From contig NZ_JAKWBL010000003.1 of NCBI RefSeq assembly GCF_022513635.1, forward strand, positions 310,001 to 374,000: 64,000 nucleotides of DNA, written 5' to 3'. The position numbers and the translations under genes were made by a program. Positions 1 through 9,748 of this stretch are shown piece after piece; positions within the stretch are counted from its first letter, which is position 1, and each line of letters starts with the position of its first letter. The notes below the pieces were generated by a model. The model did no database searches. It saw only the letters and a program-made list of their open reading frames with translations, and was not told the DNA's origin. This stretch comes from Paraniabella ginsengisoli. GTDB taxonomy: Bacteria; Bacteroidota; Bacteroidia; Chitinophagales; Chitinophagaceae.

Positions 1-31
1 TATTTACAATTTTTACTTCGAGTTGTGCCAT
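1..31 (-). CDS. N-terminal end of an unidentified gene (partial)
   Basis: An ATG on the minus strand at position 31 opens a frame that reads MAQLEVKIVN and runs off the left edge. Only ten residues are visible. The start resembles that of several small proteins, dUTPase among them, but this is too short to identify. The plus-strand gene at 146 would be divergently transcribed from it. Confidence 0.3.
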   Translation of the reverse strand, partial: MAQLEVKIVN

Positions 32-60
32 AGCGACAAAGATAACCTGTTGTGGTTAAA

Positions 61-94
61 GGTTGATAAGTTGAAAAGTTAACATGTTAAAAAC
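61..94. repeat. Quasi-periodic AGTTGATA/AGTTAACA-type intergenic repeat
   Basis: A low-complexity stretch in which variants of the word GTTGATAAG, GTTGAAAAG and GTTAACATG follow one another. It belongs to a class of word-like repeats found in about ten intergenic gaps of this window. No gene is seen in it. Confidence 0.4.
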
Positions 95-145
95 CGAACT
101 CGCGCCCTATGTTAAAAACGTTAACTTTACAGCAAATTATCTGAT

Positions 146-415
146 ATGCCTGTAATAGCAATGTTTTATGGTATTATTGTCAGAATGTTTTATTACGATA
201 ACAAAGAACATCACGTGCCGCATGTTCATGTTGAGTACGGAGAAATGACGGCTGTAATTCAGATTCCCGAAGGAAATATTTTGGCTGGTAAATTCCCTAA
301 TGATAAGCTAAAATTAGTTACAGCCTGGATTGAAATTCATAAAGATGAATTAATGGCAAACTGGAAATTAGCCATATCAGGACAACAAATATTTAAAATT
401 GAAGCTTTAAAATGA
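146..415 (+). CDS. DUF4160 family protein
   Basis: An 89-residue protein that fits DUF4160 along its full length: N-terminal MPVIAMFYG, then the diagnostic HHVPHVHVEYGE block (about residues 22-33), and a C-terminal WIEIHKDELMANW helix. The biochemical function of the family is unknown; it is nearly always paired with a DUF2442 protein and often lies near mobile or toxin-antitoxin-like genes. Here its stop overlaps the start of the DUF2442 gene by four bases (ATGA), so the two are translationally coupled. The ATG at 146 keeps the usual family N-terminus. The HxH residues could bind a metal, but that is inference. Confidence 0.85.
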   Translation: MPVIAMFYGIIVRMFYYDNKEHHVPHVHVEYGEMTAVIQIPEGNILAGKFPNDKLKLVTAWIEIHKDELMANWKLAISGQQIFKIEALK

Positions 416-666
416 AAACTCTTACCGACATTAGCGCTTTGAGTGATTTTCGCCTGAGTTGCTTATTTAACGATGGATCGAGAAGAATAGCTGATATTAA
501 GCCGTTCCTGAATAAAGAAGTTTTTAAGCCATTAGCAGATCCGGATGTTTTCTTTTCGGCTTTGCATAATGGGGGCTATTTCATCGAATGGAAAGGTTAT
601 GATGTGGATTTAAGCGCAGACACTTTGTGGCATATTTCGCAGCCCGAAGCTGAATTGTTTGTTTAA
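412..666 (+). CDS. DUF2442 family protein
   Basis: An 84-residue protein matching DUF2442: an early DGSRRIADIKPFL segment (about residues 22-34), a central PLADPDVFFSA and the conserved WKGYDVDLSADTLWH near the C-terminus, including the family's DLS/D-x-LW pattern. The function is unknown. It begins inside the stop codon of the DUF4160 gene, making a two-gene operon of about 520 bases. The pair has been discussed elsewhere as toxin-antitoxin-like because of its tight coupling and patchy distribution; nothing in the sequence proves that. Confidence 0.85.
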   Translation: MKTLTDISALSDFRLSCLFNDGSRRIADIKPFLNKEVFKPLADPDVFFSALHNGGYFIEWKGYDVDLSADTLWHISQPEAELFV

Positions 667-696
667 CGATACTAATACGTAGCGAATGTATTATAA

Positions 697-1176
697 TTAA
701 ACCTTTTGTAGCAAAACGGTAGCATACGCCACCAAACCCTCTTCCCTACCTACAAATCCCATCGTTTCGGTTGTTGTTGCTTTTACCGACACATCTTCAA
801 CCAATATCTCACAGATACCGGCAATGGTTTCCCGCATTTTTTCAACGTAGGGTTTTATTTTTGGCTCCTGCAAGGTTAGCGTTGAATCAATATTTACCAC
901 TTTGTACTTTTTTTCTTTGATCAGATCAATACAATGTTTTAGTAGTATTTTACTGTCAATGTTACGGTATTTTTCATCAGTATTGGGAAAGTGAACGCCA
1001 ATATCGCCTAAAGCCAGGGCGCCTAACAAAGCATCACAAATAGCATGTAACAGCACATCGGCATCGCTGTGACCAATAGCTCCTTTTGTATGCGGAATTA
1101 AAACGCCACCAATCCATAGATCACGACCGGTTACCAATTCATGAAAGTCAATGCCGCTGCCTATTCTATAACTCAT
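697..1176 (-). CDS. ispF: 2-C-methyl-D-erythritol 2,4-cyclodiphosphate synthase
   Basis: IspF makes the cyclic diphosphate intermediate of the non-mevalonate (MEP) isoprenoid pathway in the cytosol as a homotrimer with an active-site divalent metal. The 159-residue protein starts MSYRIGSGIDFHEL. The D-x-H of DFH and the later HSDADVLLHA supply the metal-binding Asp and two His; GDIGVHFPNTD and the C-terminal KATTTETMGFVGREEG are family signatures. Start 1176 gives the normal length, and upstream in-frame codons have no family match. The gene is intact. A toxin-antitoxin module begins 87 bases upstream on the other strand, and a second copy of the first 36-37 bases of ispF lies beyond it. Confidence 0.96.
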   Translation of the reverse strand: MSYRIGSGIDFHELVTGRDLWIGGVLIPHTKGAIGHSDADVLLHAICDALLGALALGDIGVHFPNTDEKYRNIDSKILLKHCIDLIKEKKYKVVNIDSTLTLQEPKIKPYVEKMRETIAGICEILVEDVSVKATTTETMGFVGREEGLVAYATVLLQKV

Positions 1177-1263
1177 AGTATTTTTTCGTAAAAATAAGGA
1201 ACTTTGAATTTCCAAACTTCTCATTTTGAGAAGTATTTTGTACATTTGCATTAATATTGCTAA

Positions 1264-1559
1264 ATGAAAATTGCTAACAAACCTTTTTTGTCTGATTTTG
1301 CAAAAAGGCATCCCGATTCCATCAGCTCAATAAACCGGTGGATTGAGATCGTTGAGCATAGTGACTTTAGTAATCACAATGAGTTGAAAAACGTTTTTCC
1401 AACGGCAGATTATGTAGGTAACAGCAGGTATGTTTTAACATCAGAGGAAATAGATACCGACTAATTGTTTTGGTAATATTTATCCAGGGGTTTATGCAGA
1501 TCAGGTTTTGTGGTACACATTCGGAGTATGACAAGATTAGGAATATTGAAAATTTGTAA
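1264..1559 (+). CDS. higB: HigB-type mRNA interferase toxin (one frameshift)
   Basis: A RelE-fold toxin of the HigB_toxin family, which cleaves ribosome-bound mRNA when free of its antitoxin. The first part reads MKIANKPFLSDFAKRHPDS, then WIEIVEHSDFSN and VFPTADYVGNSRYV, matching the family N-terminus. Near 1436 the frame breaks: one more T in the run after TATG restores FNIRGNRYRLIV, then IRFCGTHSEYDKI, the conserved C-terminus, ending in TAA at 1557-1559. With the break repaired the length is about 98 residues, normal for the family. The antitoxin starts one base after the stop. As read, the toxin would be truncated and probably inactive, but the break looks like a homopolymer miscall. Confidence 0.85.
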
Positions 1560-1560
1560 C

Positions 1561-1979
1561 ATGAAGAAATCAATTTTTGAAGATTTGAAGGGCATTGATG
1601 ACAGCATTACATACAAAAATGTGATGAATCATATCGAAACGCTTATTGCAACAGCTACAAAAAAGGATATTTAAAGGACGCTGATGCAAGTAATAAGTAC
1701 ACCAAAGAGATCAGCCGGCTGGGAAATTTATGTGCAGATTATGAAAGCACTTACATGAATCTGACTCCTTTAAAATTGAAGAACCCACTTATTGTTTCAA
1801 TAGAAAATAAAATGCACGCCAAAGCACTTAACCAACGCCAGGCCGCAACACTTTTAGAAGTAAAAGAAAATACTTTCAGCCAAATATTAAACGGGAAAAG
1901 AAATATTTCGATGAAAATGGCCAAAAAACTTTATCAGGTTTTCAACATTGACCCCAAAACAATTATTGAGTTTTCGTAA
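1561..1979 (+). CDS. higA: HigA-type antitoxin, helix-turn-helix (one frameshift)
   Basis: The antitoxin of the HigBA pair. The ATG at 1561 follows the toxin stop by one base and starts MKKSIFEDLKGIDDSI. A single missing G near 1664 (after ACAAAAAAG) breaks the frame; beyond it the chain continues YLKDADASNKYTKEISRLG and ends with an XRE-type helix-turn-helix, ALNQRQAATLLEVKENTFSQ followed by NGKRNISMKMAKKL. The intact product would be about 139 residues, as expected for antitoxins partnered with HigB_toxin proteins. It would bind the toxin and repress its own promoter upstream of 1264. Toxin-first gene order is typical of higBA. Confidence 0.85.
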
Positions 1980-1980
1980 A

Positions 1981-2016
1981 ATGAAGTCAATACCGCTGCC
2001 TATTCTATAACTCATA
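1981..2016. repeat. Duplicated 5' end of ispF flanking the higBA module
   Basis: These 36 bases match positions 1141-1177 (the first twelve codons of ispF and the base before) with one deletion and one substitution. Read on the minus strand they give MSYRIGSGIDF and then lose the frame. The copy sits immediately after the higA stop codon. The functional ispF start is the copy at 1176, so higBA and its flank lie between a working and a dead ispF 5' end. Confidence 0.9.
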
Positions 2017-2087
2017 ATTTACTATTTGCGGATAAAGGTAAGTTACAAAACACTTTAAATAAGGTACAGGTGCAGCTCAAGTGAAAA

Positions 2088-2118
2088 GACCTTCAAGGTT
2101 TTAAAAACCTTGAAGGTC
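2088..2118. repeat. Perfect 15-bp palindrome (GACCTTCAAGGTTTT arms)
   Basis: Two perfect 15-base arms, GACCTTCAAGGTTTT and its reverse complement, around a single A. It lies 25 bases upstream of the murF start, after the higBA module. Palindromes with AAGGTTTTNAAAACCTT cores are common between Bacteroidota genes. It could form a strong hairpin, be a factor-binding site or be a dispersed repeat; there is no T-run on the murF-proximal side. Confidence 0.85.
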
Positions 2119-2143
2119 TCCATGCTTTGCTTATTTTTGCCGC

Positions 2144-3435
2144 ATGCAAATTGCGGACTTATACAATATATATAAACAATATCCTTCCGTTCAGACAGAC
2201 ACCCGAAAATTAAAATCGGGTGATATTTTCTTTGCGCTGAAAGGACCTAATTTTAATGGTAATAGTTTTGCAAAAGCTGCGCTTGAAGCAGGCGCTGCCT
2301 ATGTTGTAATAGGTGAAAAAGAATTTGAGATTTCTGAAAAAACAATCTTAGTCGATGATGTATTAACGGCTTTACAACAATTGGCCAATCATCATCGCAA
2401 GCAGTTTTCCATTCCCTTTATTGCCATTACCGGAAGCAATGGCAAAACAACAACCAAAGAACTGATACATACTGTTTTGTCAGAAAAATACAAAGTTTAC
2501 ACAACCGAAGGCAACCTGAATAATCACATCGGCATTCCACTTACGCTTCTTAAAATTAAACGGGATGCAGAAATAGCTGTGATTGAAATGGGTGCCAATC
2601 ATTTGCTTGAAATTGAAAGCTATTGTCGTATTGCTGAACCTACGCATGGATTGATTACTAATTGTGGTAAAGCTCATTTAGAAGGATTTGGCAGCATTGA
2701 AGGTGTAAGAAAAGGTAAAGGTGAGTTATTTGACTATCTTAAAACAAAAGACGACGCTGTTGCGTTTATTATGCAGGATTATGATTATCTGCAAACAATG
2801 AGCAAGGACATTTCAAAAATAATTACTTACGGAACGCAAGATGCCCATGTAACAGGCCATTCAGGCAATAATGCTACTTTACTAAACGTACACGTCGAAA
2901 TAGAAAATACAAATACTGAAATAAAAACGCAGTTGGTTGGAGATTATAACTTACCAAATGTGTTGGCAGCGGTTGCCGTTGGCGATGCTTTTAATATTTC
3001 TCTTAATGAAATAAAATCTGCCATAGAAAAGTACGTTCCTTCCAACAGCCGTTCGCAATTAGTTGAAACCGGTAGTAATAAAATTATTTTAGATGCCTAT
3101 AATGCCAACCCCAGCAGCATGAAACTGGCTATCGAAAATTTTGAACATATTGACACAACAAAAAAGTTTTGATGATTGGGGCAATGGCAGAAATGGGAAT
3201 TGAAACAGAAGCCGAACACGAATCGCTTATCAACCAAATCAAAAAACATAACTGGCATAAAGTGATATTAGTTGGTAAACCTTTTGAACCTTATAAAAAC
3301 GACTTTCTATACTTCGATCAGTCAGCGGATGCCGCCAACTGGGCGCAAAGCCAAAACTTCGAAAACACTTACTTTTTAATAAAAGGCAGCCGCAGTTCAC
3401 AAATGGAAAAAATTCTTACTGCCATAAAAAAATAA
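2144..3435 (+). CDS. murF: UDP-N-acetylmuramoyl-tripeptide--D-alanyl-D-alanine ligase (one frameshift)
   Basis: MurF adds the D-Ala-D-Ala dipeptide to UDP-MurNAc-tripeptide, the last cytoplasmic step of peptidoglycan precursor synthesis. The N-terminal domain has the family TDTRKLKSGDIFFALKGPNF; the central ATPase domain has ITGSNGKTTTKE (about residues 95-106), followed by TEGNLNNHIGIPLTLL and EMGANH; the C-terminal domain contains LDAYNANPSSM and later LIKGSRSSQME. One A is missing from the A-run near 3163 (KKF stop instead of KKVLMIGAMAEMG), splitting the frame; repaired length is about 430 residues, normal for MurF. The DUF983 gene follows after five bases. Confidence 0.95.
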
Positions 3436-3440
3436 CCGCC

Positions 3441-3902
3441 ATGAGCACAGAGATAAAAGCAAGCAGAAGTTATGTTGGAGCAGTGTTAGGATGTTATTGT
3501 CCGCGTTGCCGGGAAGGTAAATTATTTGAAAAGCCACTCAGCTTGAAACTGAGTGGTATGCTGAAAATGAATAAAGCATGCCCCGTTTGCGGGCAACCCA
3601 CAGAAATTGAAGTAGGTTTTTTCTACGGCACCAGCTATGTAAGTTACATGCTTGCGGTAGCGTTGTGCGTTGCAAGCGCCATTGCCTGGTGGGTAATTGT
3701 CGGCTTTTCGTTGCAGGACAACCGGTTTATTTACTGGATCATTTTTAACGCGCTATTACTTGTGGTTTTGCAGCCCTGGCTCATGCGCCTATCCCGAAGC
3801 CTGTGGCTATCATGGTTTGTAAAGTACGACCCCAACTGGCGCGAACATGGCCCAATAGACGTTTCAGAACGCATTAATAAAGACCAGGGAAATAACTGGT
3901 AA
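3441..3902 (+). CDS. DUF983 membrane protein with zinc ribbon
   Basis: A 153-residue protein of the DUF983 family. Two CxxC pairs, CPRC (about residues 21-24) and CPVC (about 49-52), form a probable zinc ribbon; they are followed by two hydrophobic helices, around VSYMLAVALCVASAIAWWVIV and FIYWIIFNALLLVVLQPWL. A conserved FFYGTSYVSY precedes the first helix. Function is unknown, though some relatives sit beside cytochrome c oxidase genes. Here it follows murF by five bases and is likely co-transcribed. The start at 3441 keeps the cysteine region in its usual place. Confidence 0.85.
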   Translation: MSTEIKASRSYVGAVLGCYCPRCREGKLFEKPLSLKLSGMLKMNKACPVCGQPTEIEVGFFYGTSYVSYMLAVALCVASAIAWWVIVGFSLQDNRFIYWIIFNALLLVVLQPWLMRLSRSLWLSWFVKYDPNWREHGPIDVSERINKDQGNNW

Positions 3903-4008
3903 TTATATTTTGAGTCAGCAATAAATATAACTTATCGATTTTGCGACGCTCCCTTCAACTGTAGTACATACAGGATCTTCCGTATGCTTCGCATGTAACA
4001 ATAAAAGT

Positions 4009-4028
4009 TCAGCCCCTTTCGGGGCTGA
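4009..4028. terminator. Hairpin terminator between convergent genes
   Basis: Stem TCAGCCCC / GGGGCTGA with a four-base loop, between the ends of the DUF983 gene (+) and the sugar isomerase gene (-). On the minus strand it is followed by AACTTTTATT, weakly T-rich, so it most likely ends the minus-strand transcript and may serve both. Confidence 0.65.
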
Positions 4029-4040
4029 CTAAAATTCGGG

Positions 4041-4973
4041 TTACAATTCTTTTTGCATACGCTCTAATAAAGCTTTTGTTTTTAAGATGCCTTCTTTTTC
4101 AGAAAGTTTATCGCCTTCATACTCTATTCCCACATAACCTTTAAAGCCTGAATCTTTTACTATTTTCATGATTCTGGAATAATCCGTTTCTACACAATTT
4201 CCTTTCTCATCAAATTCTAAGCTTTTAGCACTTACTCCTTTCGCAAAAGGCATCAGTTCGCCAGTTCCTTTATACCGGTCATATTCATCTACACATATCT
4301 TCCAATTTTGTGAATCTCTCTTGATACAAAAATTTCCGAAATCAGGCAATGTGCCCACGTTGGGCATATTCACTTTTTCATCACGCCGCTCAACCAGCTT
4401 CCATCCGATGAGTAACCTCCATGATTTTCTACGATCACGTTGATCTTTTCTTTTGCTGCATACTCGCCCAACTTGCTTAATCCATCTACAGCAGCCGAAG
4501 CAACAACTTCTTTTGTTCCGCCACCTGCTGCATTTACACGAATGGTAGCACAACCCAAATACTTGGCAGCACCCACCCATTTATAATGATTTTCTACAGC
4601 CTTTAATCGTTTTGCATTATCCGTGTCGCCCAATTCGCCCTCTCCGTCACACATAATTAAATGGTTCTTTACACCATTATCTTTACAACGCTTCAACAAC
4701 TCATTCAGGTATTTCGTGTCTTCAGCTTTGTCTTTGAAAAAAGCATTCACATATTCTACAATGCTGATCCCAAAATCTTTTTTGCCATTACCGGAAAATC
4801 AAGATTGCTGATCTCTTTAGCGAAAAGGCTTTTATGTAACGACCATTCCGCAAGTGAGATCTCAAAAAAGATTTTGCCTTTTTTCCAAATAATACATCAT
4901 TCCCTAATGCAGGAAACACAGTGGTCGCCGCAACTGCAGCCGACATTTGTTTTAAAAATAGTTTTCTGTTCAT
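4041..4973 (-). CDS. Secreted sugar phosphate isomerase/epimerase, TIM barrel (several frameshifts)
   Basis: A xylose-isomerase-like TIM-barrel protein (AP_endonuc_2/COG1082 type). The N-terminus [20 protein letters not shown] is an export signal of the kind found on Bacteroidota members of this family. Barrel landmarks are [33 protein letters not shown] (metal-ligand region), [13 protein letters not shown] and the C-terminal [18 protein letters not shown] with the conserved Glu. At least three single-base losses break it (about 4864, 4755 and 4375); the repaired chain is about 310 residues, the usual length. Substrate cannot be told. It stands alone, with the insertion sequence upstream. Confidence 0.82.
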
Positions 4974-5116
4974 ATAGACGAGCTTATTTTACTTTGTTGT
5001 TTAAACTTATTTTTTACCACATAGATTCTGTGTTAAAAACCAAAGATTTTTTAATTAATTTCGAGTTTTAGGCGGCTATGCGCCAGCCTGTGTAGGGAGC
5101 AATATTTATTTGCTTC

Positions 5117-6168
5117 CTACTCCTTTTTTCCATCTTCTGTATCATGTTCTCCAGTATTGTTGTTAAAATAGTTTTTATCATATTTTTCTTGCTTTTTATA
5201 GAGCGTGTACATTAGTTCTAGCAGCTTTCTTTGTATAGCTACTACAGCTTTCATTTTAATGCCGTGCCTGGCTACTAATCTTGCAAATATGGCTTTAAAT
5301 CTTTCATCATGGCTTATTGCGCCCAACGCCGGCATGTGCAAAGATTTTCGCAAATACTTGTTGCCTCTTTTTGATATTTTGGGTTTTCCTTTTACCGAAG
5401 TACCCGATTGCTTTTCCTTTACATCTAAGCCCGCATAACTAGTCAGTTGTTTTTTATTCTTTATCAAATCAAAACCATTCGTTTCTGCCAGCACAGTTGA
5501 AGCGGTTAATAACCCCACTCCGGGAATGGAACATAATAAATCAACCGCAACTTTTATTTTTCATTTGACTTTATCAATACATTGATCTCTTGAACCACTT
5601 CTGTTATTTGTTTATCGAAAAACGTGATCTGCTTTTTTAGCCTGCTTACGGTATTTTTAAGTGGTATCGCTTCTGCCTGTTCTGCATGAAGCTGATTCTT
5701 GGCTACAGTGCGTGCCTGCACTATCTGATCTCGTTCCCTTACCAACTGCCGCATTTGCTTAAATACAGGATCGGGAGGACTCCAGGGCTCTGATTTTCGC
5801 TCTAATCCGAACTGTGTAATAGCTTCGCTGGCTGTTTTGTCCGTAACCGTTTTGACTTCTAATGAGCGGGCATAGTTGCTGATTTTATTGGGTAACACAA
5901 TGTTCACTTGCTGATTATTCAGATAAAGATGATACGCAAGCTTTTCATGATAAACACCCGTTGCTTCCATAAAAAATAGAACTTCAATAACTTCCTCTGA
6001 CAACTTTTTTACCCAGCTTAATAAAGAATCGAATCCTTTTACATTGTTCACAAATGTTTTGTGGGCATACACTTGCGAGCTAAAATCATCGTACATACGG
6101 CCAAATGCCACTACCAATTCTTTCTGCGCTACATCAATACCGCAAACCTGTTTTACAATTTGTTTCAT
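5117..6168 (-). CDS. IS110-family transposase (one frameshift)
   Basis: A DEDD/serine-type recombinase of the IS110 family. The N-terminal RuvC-like domain begins MKQIVKQVCGIDVAQKELVV with the catalytic Asp in GIDVA, followed by FMEATGVYHEKLAYHL and DKTASEAI. The C-terminal Transposase_20 domain has CSIPGVGLLTAS, YAGLDVKEKQSG and the K-ISKRGNKYLRKSLHMPA block that holds the catalytic serine region. One A is missing in the A-run near 5555 (SNEK stop versus SNEKIKVAVDLLCSIPG). Repaired length is about 350 residues, typical. As sequenced the gene is split, which may be a miscall or real inactivation. Confidence 0.9.
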
Positions 6169-6370
6169 ACCAATACTTTTGAAAATAAAAAAGTAAAGTG
6201 AAAAATCCCCTTTCGTTTTGTCTCCTGCTTGGATATTCTGGATACAAAGCTTTGCCCTGTTCCTTACATTCTGTTCAAACTCGAAGAGAGATAAAAAAGG
6301 ATGAGGCTATATCTATGTGAGAGCATACTTAACGTTGCTTAGGTACATATTCGCTCTCATCCTTTTTCAC
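6169..6370 (-). ncRNA. Candidate bridge RNA region of the IS110 element
   Basis: About 200 bases upstream of the transposase start contain no ORF but nested inverted repeats: a perfect 12-bp pair AAAAAGGATGAG (6294-6305) / CTCATCCTTTTT (6356-6367) and an inner GAGAGC / GCTCTC pair. IS110 elements are known to encode a structured bridge RNA in a non-coding end that pairs with target and donor DNA. Position, length and structure fit; the RNA itself is inferred. Confidence 0.35.
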
Positions 6371-6428
6371 TTTATAAACTCAAATCTATTGGTATCTTTA
6401 ATCAAAATCTCAAAGAACTATTTTTATA

Positions 6429-6578
6429 AAAACAAACATAGGAGATACATAGGTTTTATAATAAATAGGAAATATAAGAAACATATAAGCCCTCATTAGG
6501 AAGATGCTATGTTCCGCTTTCGGCGGATGCTATATATCCTCAAACGAAGCAAATGCTATGTATCTATGTGTTTTTTTT
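6429..6578. repeat. Dispersed ~140-bp palindromic repeat, copy 1
   Basis: Similar in layout and sequence to 24907-25044. Both have an outer ACATAG / CTATGT inverted pair, an internal AAACATA-rich segment, a TCCGC-TTTC-GGCGGA hairpin (about 6512-6527), a TCCTCAAA block, and a final GCTATG and CTATGTG. It has no coding potential. It lies between the IS110 element and the glycosidase gene and fills most of the gap. Confidence 0.7.
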
Positions 6579-6593
6579 AAAGTTCTGTTAGAA

Positions 6594-9587
6594 TTATTGG
6601 ATGATCAACAACCAACCCTTATTTTTTTCAACCACTATTTCATCATTCGCACCAAAGGTTTTAGCAGGCTGAAAGTCTTTAATTTCTTTTGCAGTAATAG
6701 TTGCAGTAGCCGGATCAATTTCTAATTTTTTCCAATCGATAATTAGTTTCACATTTACGTTCTCATCAGCCCAGCTTGCAATCGACACCAATGCTTTTCC
6801 TTCTTTTTTATAAACCGTAGTTAATACTTTACTGTTATTGGCCTTTACCGGGCAATCAGGACTCCAGTAACCAATCATCTGCGAACCTTCCATACCAAAA
6901 TCATCCCAAACTTTCCACATAGGAGTTGGATCTGCACCACCACTCCAAGGAAGGCGGTTTGTCATTCCATATATCATTCCGCGCCATGCATTTCCTCCAT
7001 CCTGCAACATTTCTCCCATTAGACCGAAAGGTATACCACTTACTTCAGTTAAAAAGAAGTCGGGATCGCTTTTCTCATAATCAAAATATTCTCCAAACCA
7101 TAACCTGTTTAAATAAGGAAAATGCTCCATGTATAAATTGGCGCTGTTATTAAATCCATCGCTTTTATTATACTGGTTTGCTGAATGAAGATCGATAATT
7201 CCTGGATGATCACTTTCCGTTAACACACGCTTAATTCGTTTCATGGTTATGCGGTCAAACGCCACATCATCTAAATAAATACCATCAATGCCAACATTTT
7301 TTACAAGCCAGTTCATTCCTTCAACATAATAATTATGCCATCTGCTCATACCGCTATTTACAATTGCAGCATCTTTAATAGAAGGCACAAACCATGCAGC
7401 AATATAATCTTTTCCAATATGCTCCTGTAGCCAGCTAAAGCCACCACCCGGACCGGGAGAATATATTTCATGTCCAAGGCTTCTCATCGGAAATGTTTCA
7501 TAGGCCTTATTTGAAAGTTCGCGTACCGTATTATATATCTTAACTTTTAAACCTTGGGCATGAGCACTATCAATATAACCTTTCATCTTTTTCCATTCGA
7601 TAAAAGGATAGTTAATGTAAGGGTTAATAGGCGTTGCATGATGTATATTAATAAGATTCGCTCCTTTTTCTTTAATACTTTTTATGTCTTCATATTTATG
7701 ATAGAAGCGGTTGGCCCATTGAAAATCGGTATTAAGCGTGTGGAAGGGGTTATCAGCAAATGAAAATCATAATATAGTGTATCGCCTTTTTTCATGTTAC
7801 GCGCGCCGCTATAAGCATCCACCAACACGGCGCTTCCTTTTTGAAAATATTGATTCCTCCTTTGTCGCCATTTCCCCATGAAGTGGGCAACAACAAAGGT
7901 TTTTATAGGTAAAAGTTCGTATTTAACGGACGCACATAATGTTCATCACGTAAAGAAAACTGGAGACCGGCATTTACGTTTCCGATCCATCCTCCGTCTT
8001 GATTTTTATTGGCAACATCCCACTTCCAAAGAACTGAATCTGGCCGGTTACCACCTTTCAAGCCTAAACCCATAAAGTATTTAGCAAAATCAGGAACAAC
8101 AGGAATATGGAAGTTTATATCTTTAATAGCTATGTCCTGAGAAGCAATGAGCCTTACTGTATAGGAAAGAAATCCATCGAACTCTAATGTGGCATCAACC
8201 TGCATATTTAAAGAAGGCGATGTGTTAACAGATTTCCATCGAACAGTTCCGGCATCTTTTTGTAAAAACTCCACTCCGCTACTTTTCCATTCTATATTTT
8301 TTGAGACTTGCTTTCAATAAAATGAAAATGCATAGGTTCCGTCAAAATGTTATTTTCTTTTGAACTAACACTTGTCATTTCAGGCGTGAAAAAAGTTTGT
8401 ATCTGTGCTGGAAACCCAGTCTTGCCAATCAAAACTTTTCTTCCTAAAAGAGAAACTGACGTATCCCCTACTTGTAAAGGTGTATAGGGCGCAATTACTG
8501 TATTTTCCTGAGCCAATGTTGAATTAAGCCATTTTAACCTTGTTTGCTTTTCAGGGTTGCTAATTCCTCCGTCTTTTAAAACATCTTTTATTACATGAAG
8601 GGTTATGTTGATGCTTTGTGGCGTTTGTCCTGCAGTTAAAACGGTTGCTTTACCGGTATATATTCCCGGCGTTGCATCAACTGGCACATCTACGGCGCAC
8701 CACATAGATTGCACCACACCCGGCTTTACGTTGACTACCTTAACAAGTGGCTCTTCTTTATAATCTGTTCCGTTGGTATTTAAGCAAGAAATATGCTTTG
8801 CATTAATAGTTTTGCCTGTTTTTGATTTTAAGTCAGAAAAATTGATGTGTAAATTTTGCAAATCCTGCAATGCGTAAACACCTAATTGGAAAGCCAGATA
8901 CTCGCCACGCGAAGCAGTATCTGTGAAAGTATCCTTCATGCCGCGCTTTATCCAGCGTTGCGGCAAATAGGTTTGCATTTTTATCGGATGCATCCGGTCT
9001 TCAGGGAAGACAATAAAACTTTTATTACCCGCCGAGCTCAATAACTTCTCAGTTTCACTTTGTTGCAATAACCTCCATCGGGTAAAAACTATTGAAAGCA
9101 TCAATGGCTTCATATTGGATCGCAGATGCTTCTGCAAAAGCCTTTCGCAAATTCGTTTGTTTGATCCAGCTTTCGTCGGCCGTTTGCTCCGGTTTCAGAT
9201 ACACGCCTTTTGGATAGTTCGACCTGCCTTCATTTTTATAAGGCATATAATATATATAATATTTGCCGGGACCATTAAGAGGTTCAAATAATATATTGCC
9301 AGTTTCGTTATCAGATTTTATGATTTTGATATTGGAAAGAGGCTGCTTTCCATTTTCACTAACAATGATAATGCGTTTTTCAGAAGGATTGTCATCGTTT
9401 CTGCGCCATGGAATAACCACATGCGCCACAGTTTTGTTTTTTGAATATTCAGCTGCAGTTAACTGAACAACGAAGCTATGGTTGCCTAATGAGTCTGCAT
9501 CCCAGTTATTATTACCATTTACATATTTAATAGACTGTGCGGAAACTACATTGCAAAGAAAAAAAGGGCTATAAAACAATAACGCAT
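6594..9587 (-). CDS. Secreted glycoside hydrolase, GH123-like (multiple frameshifts)
   Basis: A large exported protein of about 980-990 residues once repaired. The signal peptide is MRYCFIALFFLCNVVSAQS, starting at 9587; an 8-T run read as 7 breaks it at once. The N-terminal half is beta-sandwich-like (HVVIPWRRNDDNP, PLNGPGKYYIYYMPY, VDVPVDATPGIYTGKATV); the C-terminal half is a TIM barrel with GIDGIYLDDVAFDR, NLYMEHFPYLNRLWFGEYFDY and YGMTNRLPWSGGADPTPMW. This arrangement resembles GH123-type and related uncharacterised Bacteroidota glycosidases. Further breaks are near 9090, 8280, 7890 and 7650. The acidic pair in YLDD is a likely catalytic site, by analogy only. Substrate unknown. The SusCD pair is on the same strand but 3 kb away, behind plus-strand genes. 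Confidence 0.65.
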
Positions 9588-9748
9588 GTATTGAAAAAAA
9601 TTTAAGAGCGTAAGTTAAGCTTTGATGAACATTTGTTAATCATTTTATAAAGAAAAAATGGCACTGATTTTGATTTTTATAAATCGAAAAGATTGCTTAT
9701 TTTAGTTAGGCAAATATCATTTTAAATTAAAAACCTCAAAATCATTTT

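Larger units (their letters stand above)
5085..6370 (-). mobile_element. IS110-family insertion sequence (approximate ends)
   Basis: The element contains one transposase gene on the minus strand and about 200 bases of structured non-coding DNA upstream of it (right side here). IS110 elements lack the long terminal inverted repeats of most insertion sequences, so the ends cannot be fixed by eye; the limits given are estimates from the transposase, the hairpin at 6294-6367 and the usual 1.2-1.5 kb size. It lies between two unrelated secreted-protein genes, and a dispersed ~140-base repeat borders it on the right. Confidence 0.7.

Noticed and set aside
2088..2118. Terminator for higBA
   Set aside because: The palindrome is more than 100 bases after the antitoxin stop, with no T-run on the proper side; it is kept as a repeat.
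4661..5071. Plus-strand frame opposite the sugar isomerase gene
   Set aside because: It is antisense to a conserved protein and has no match or plausible start context.
5117..5518. A separate small transposase gene
   Set aside because: It is the Transposase_20 half of the IS110 transposase, cut off by one missing base.
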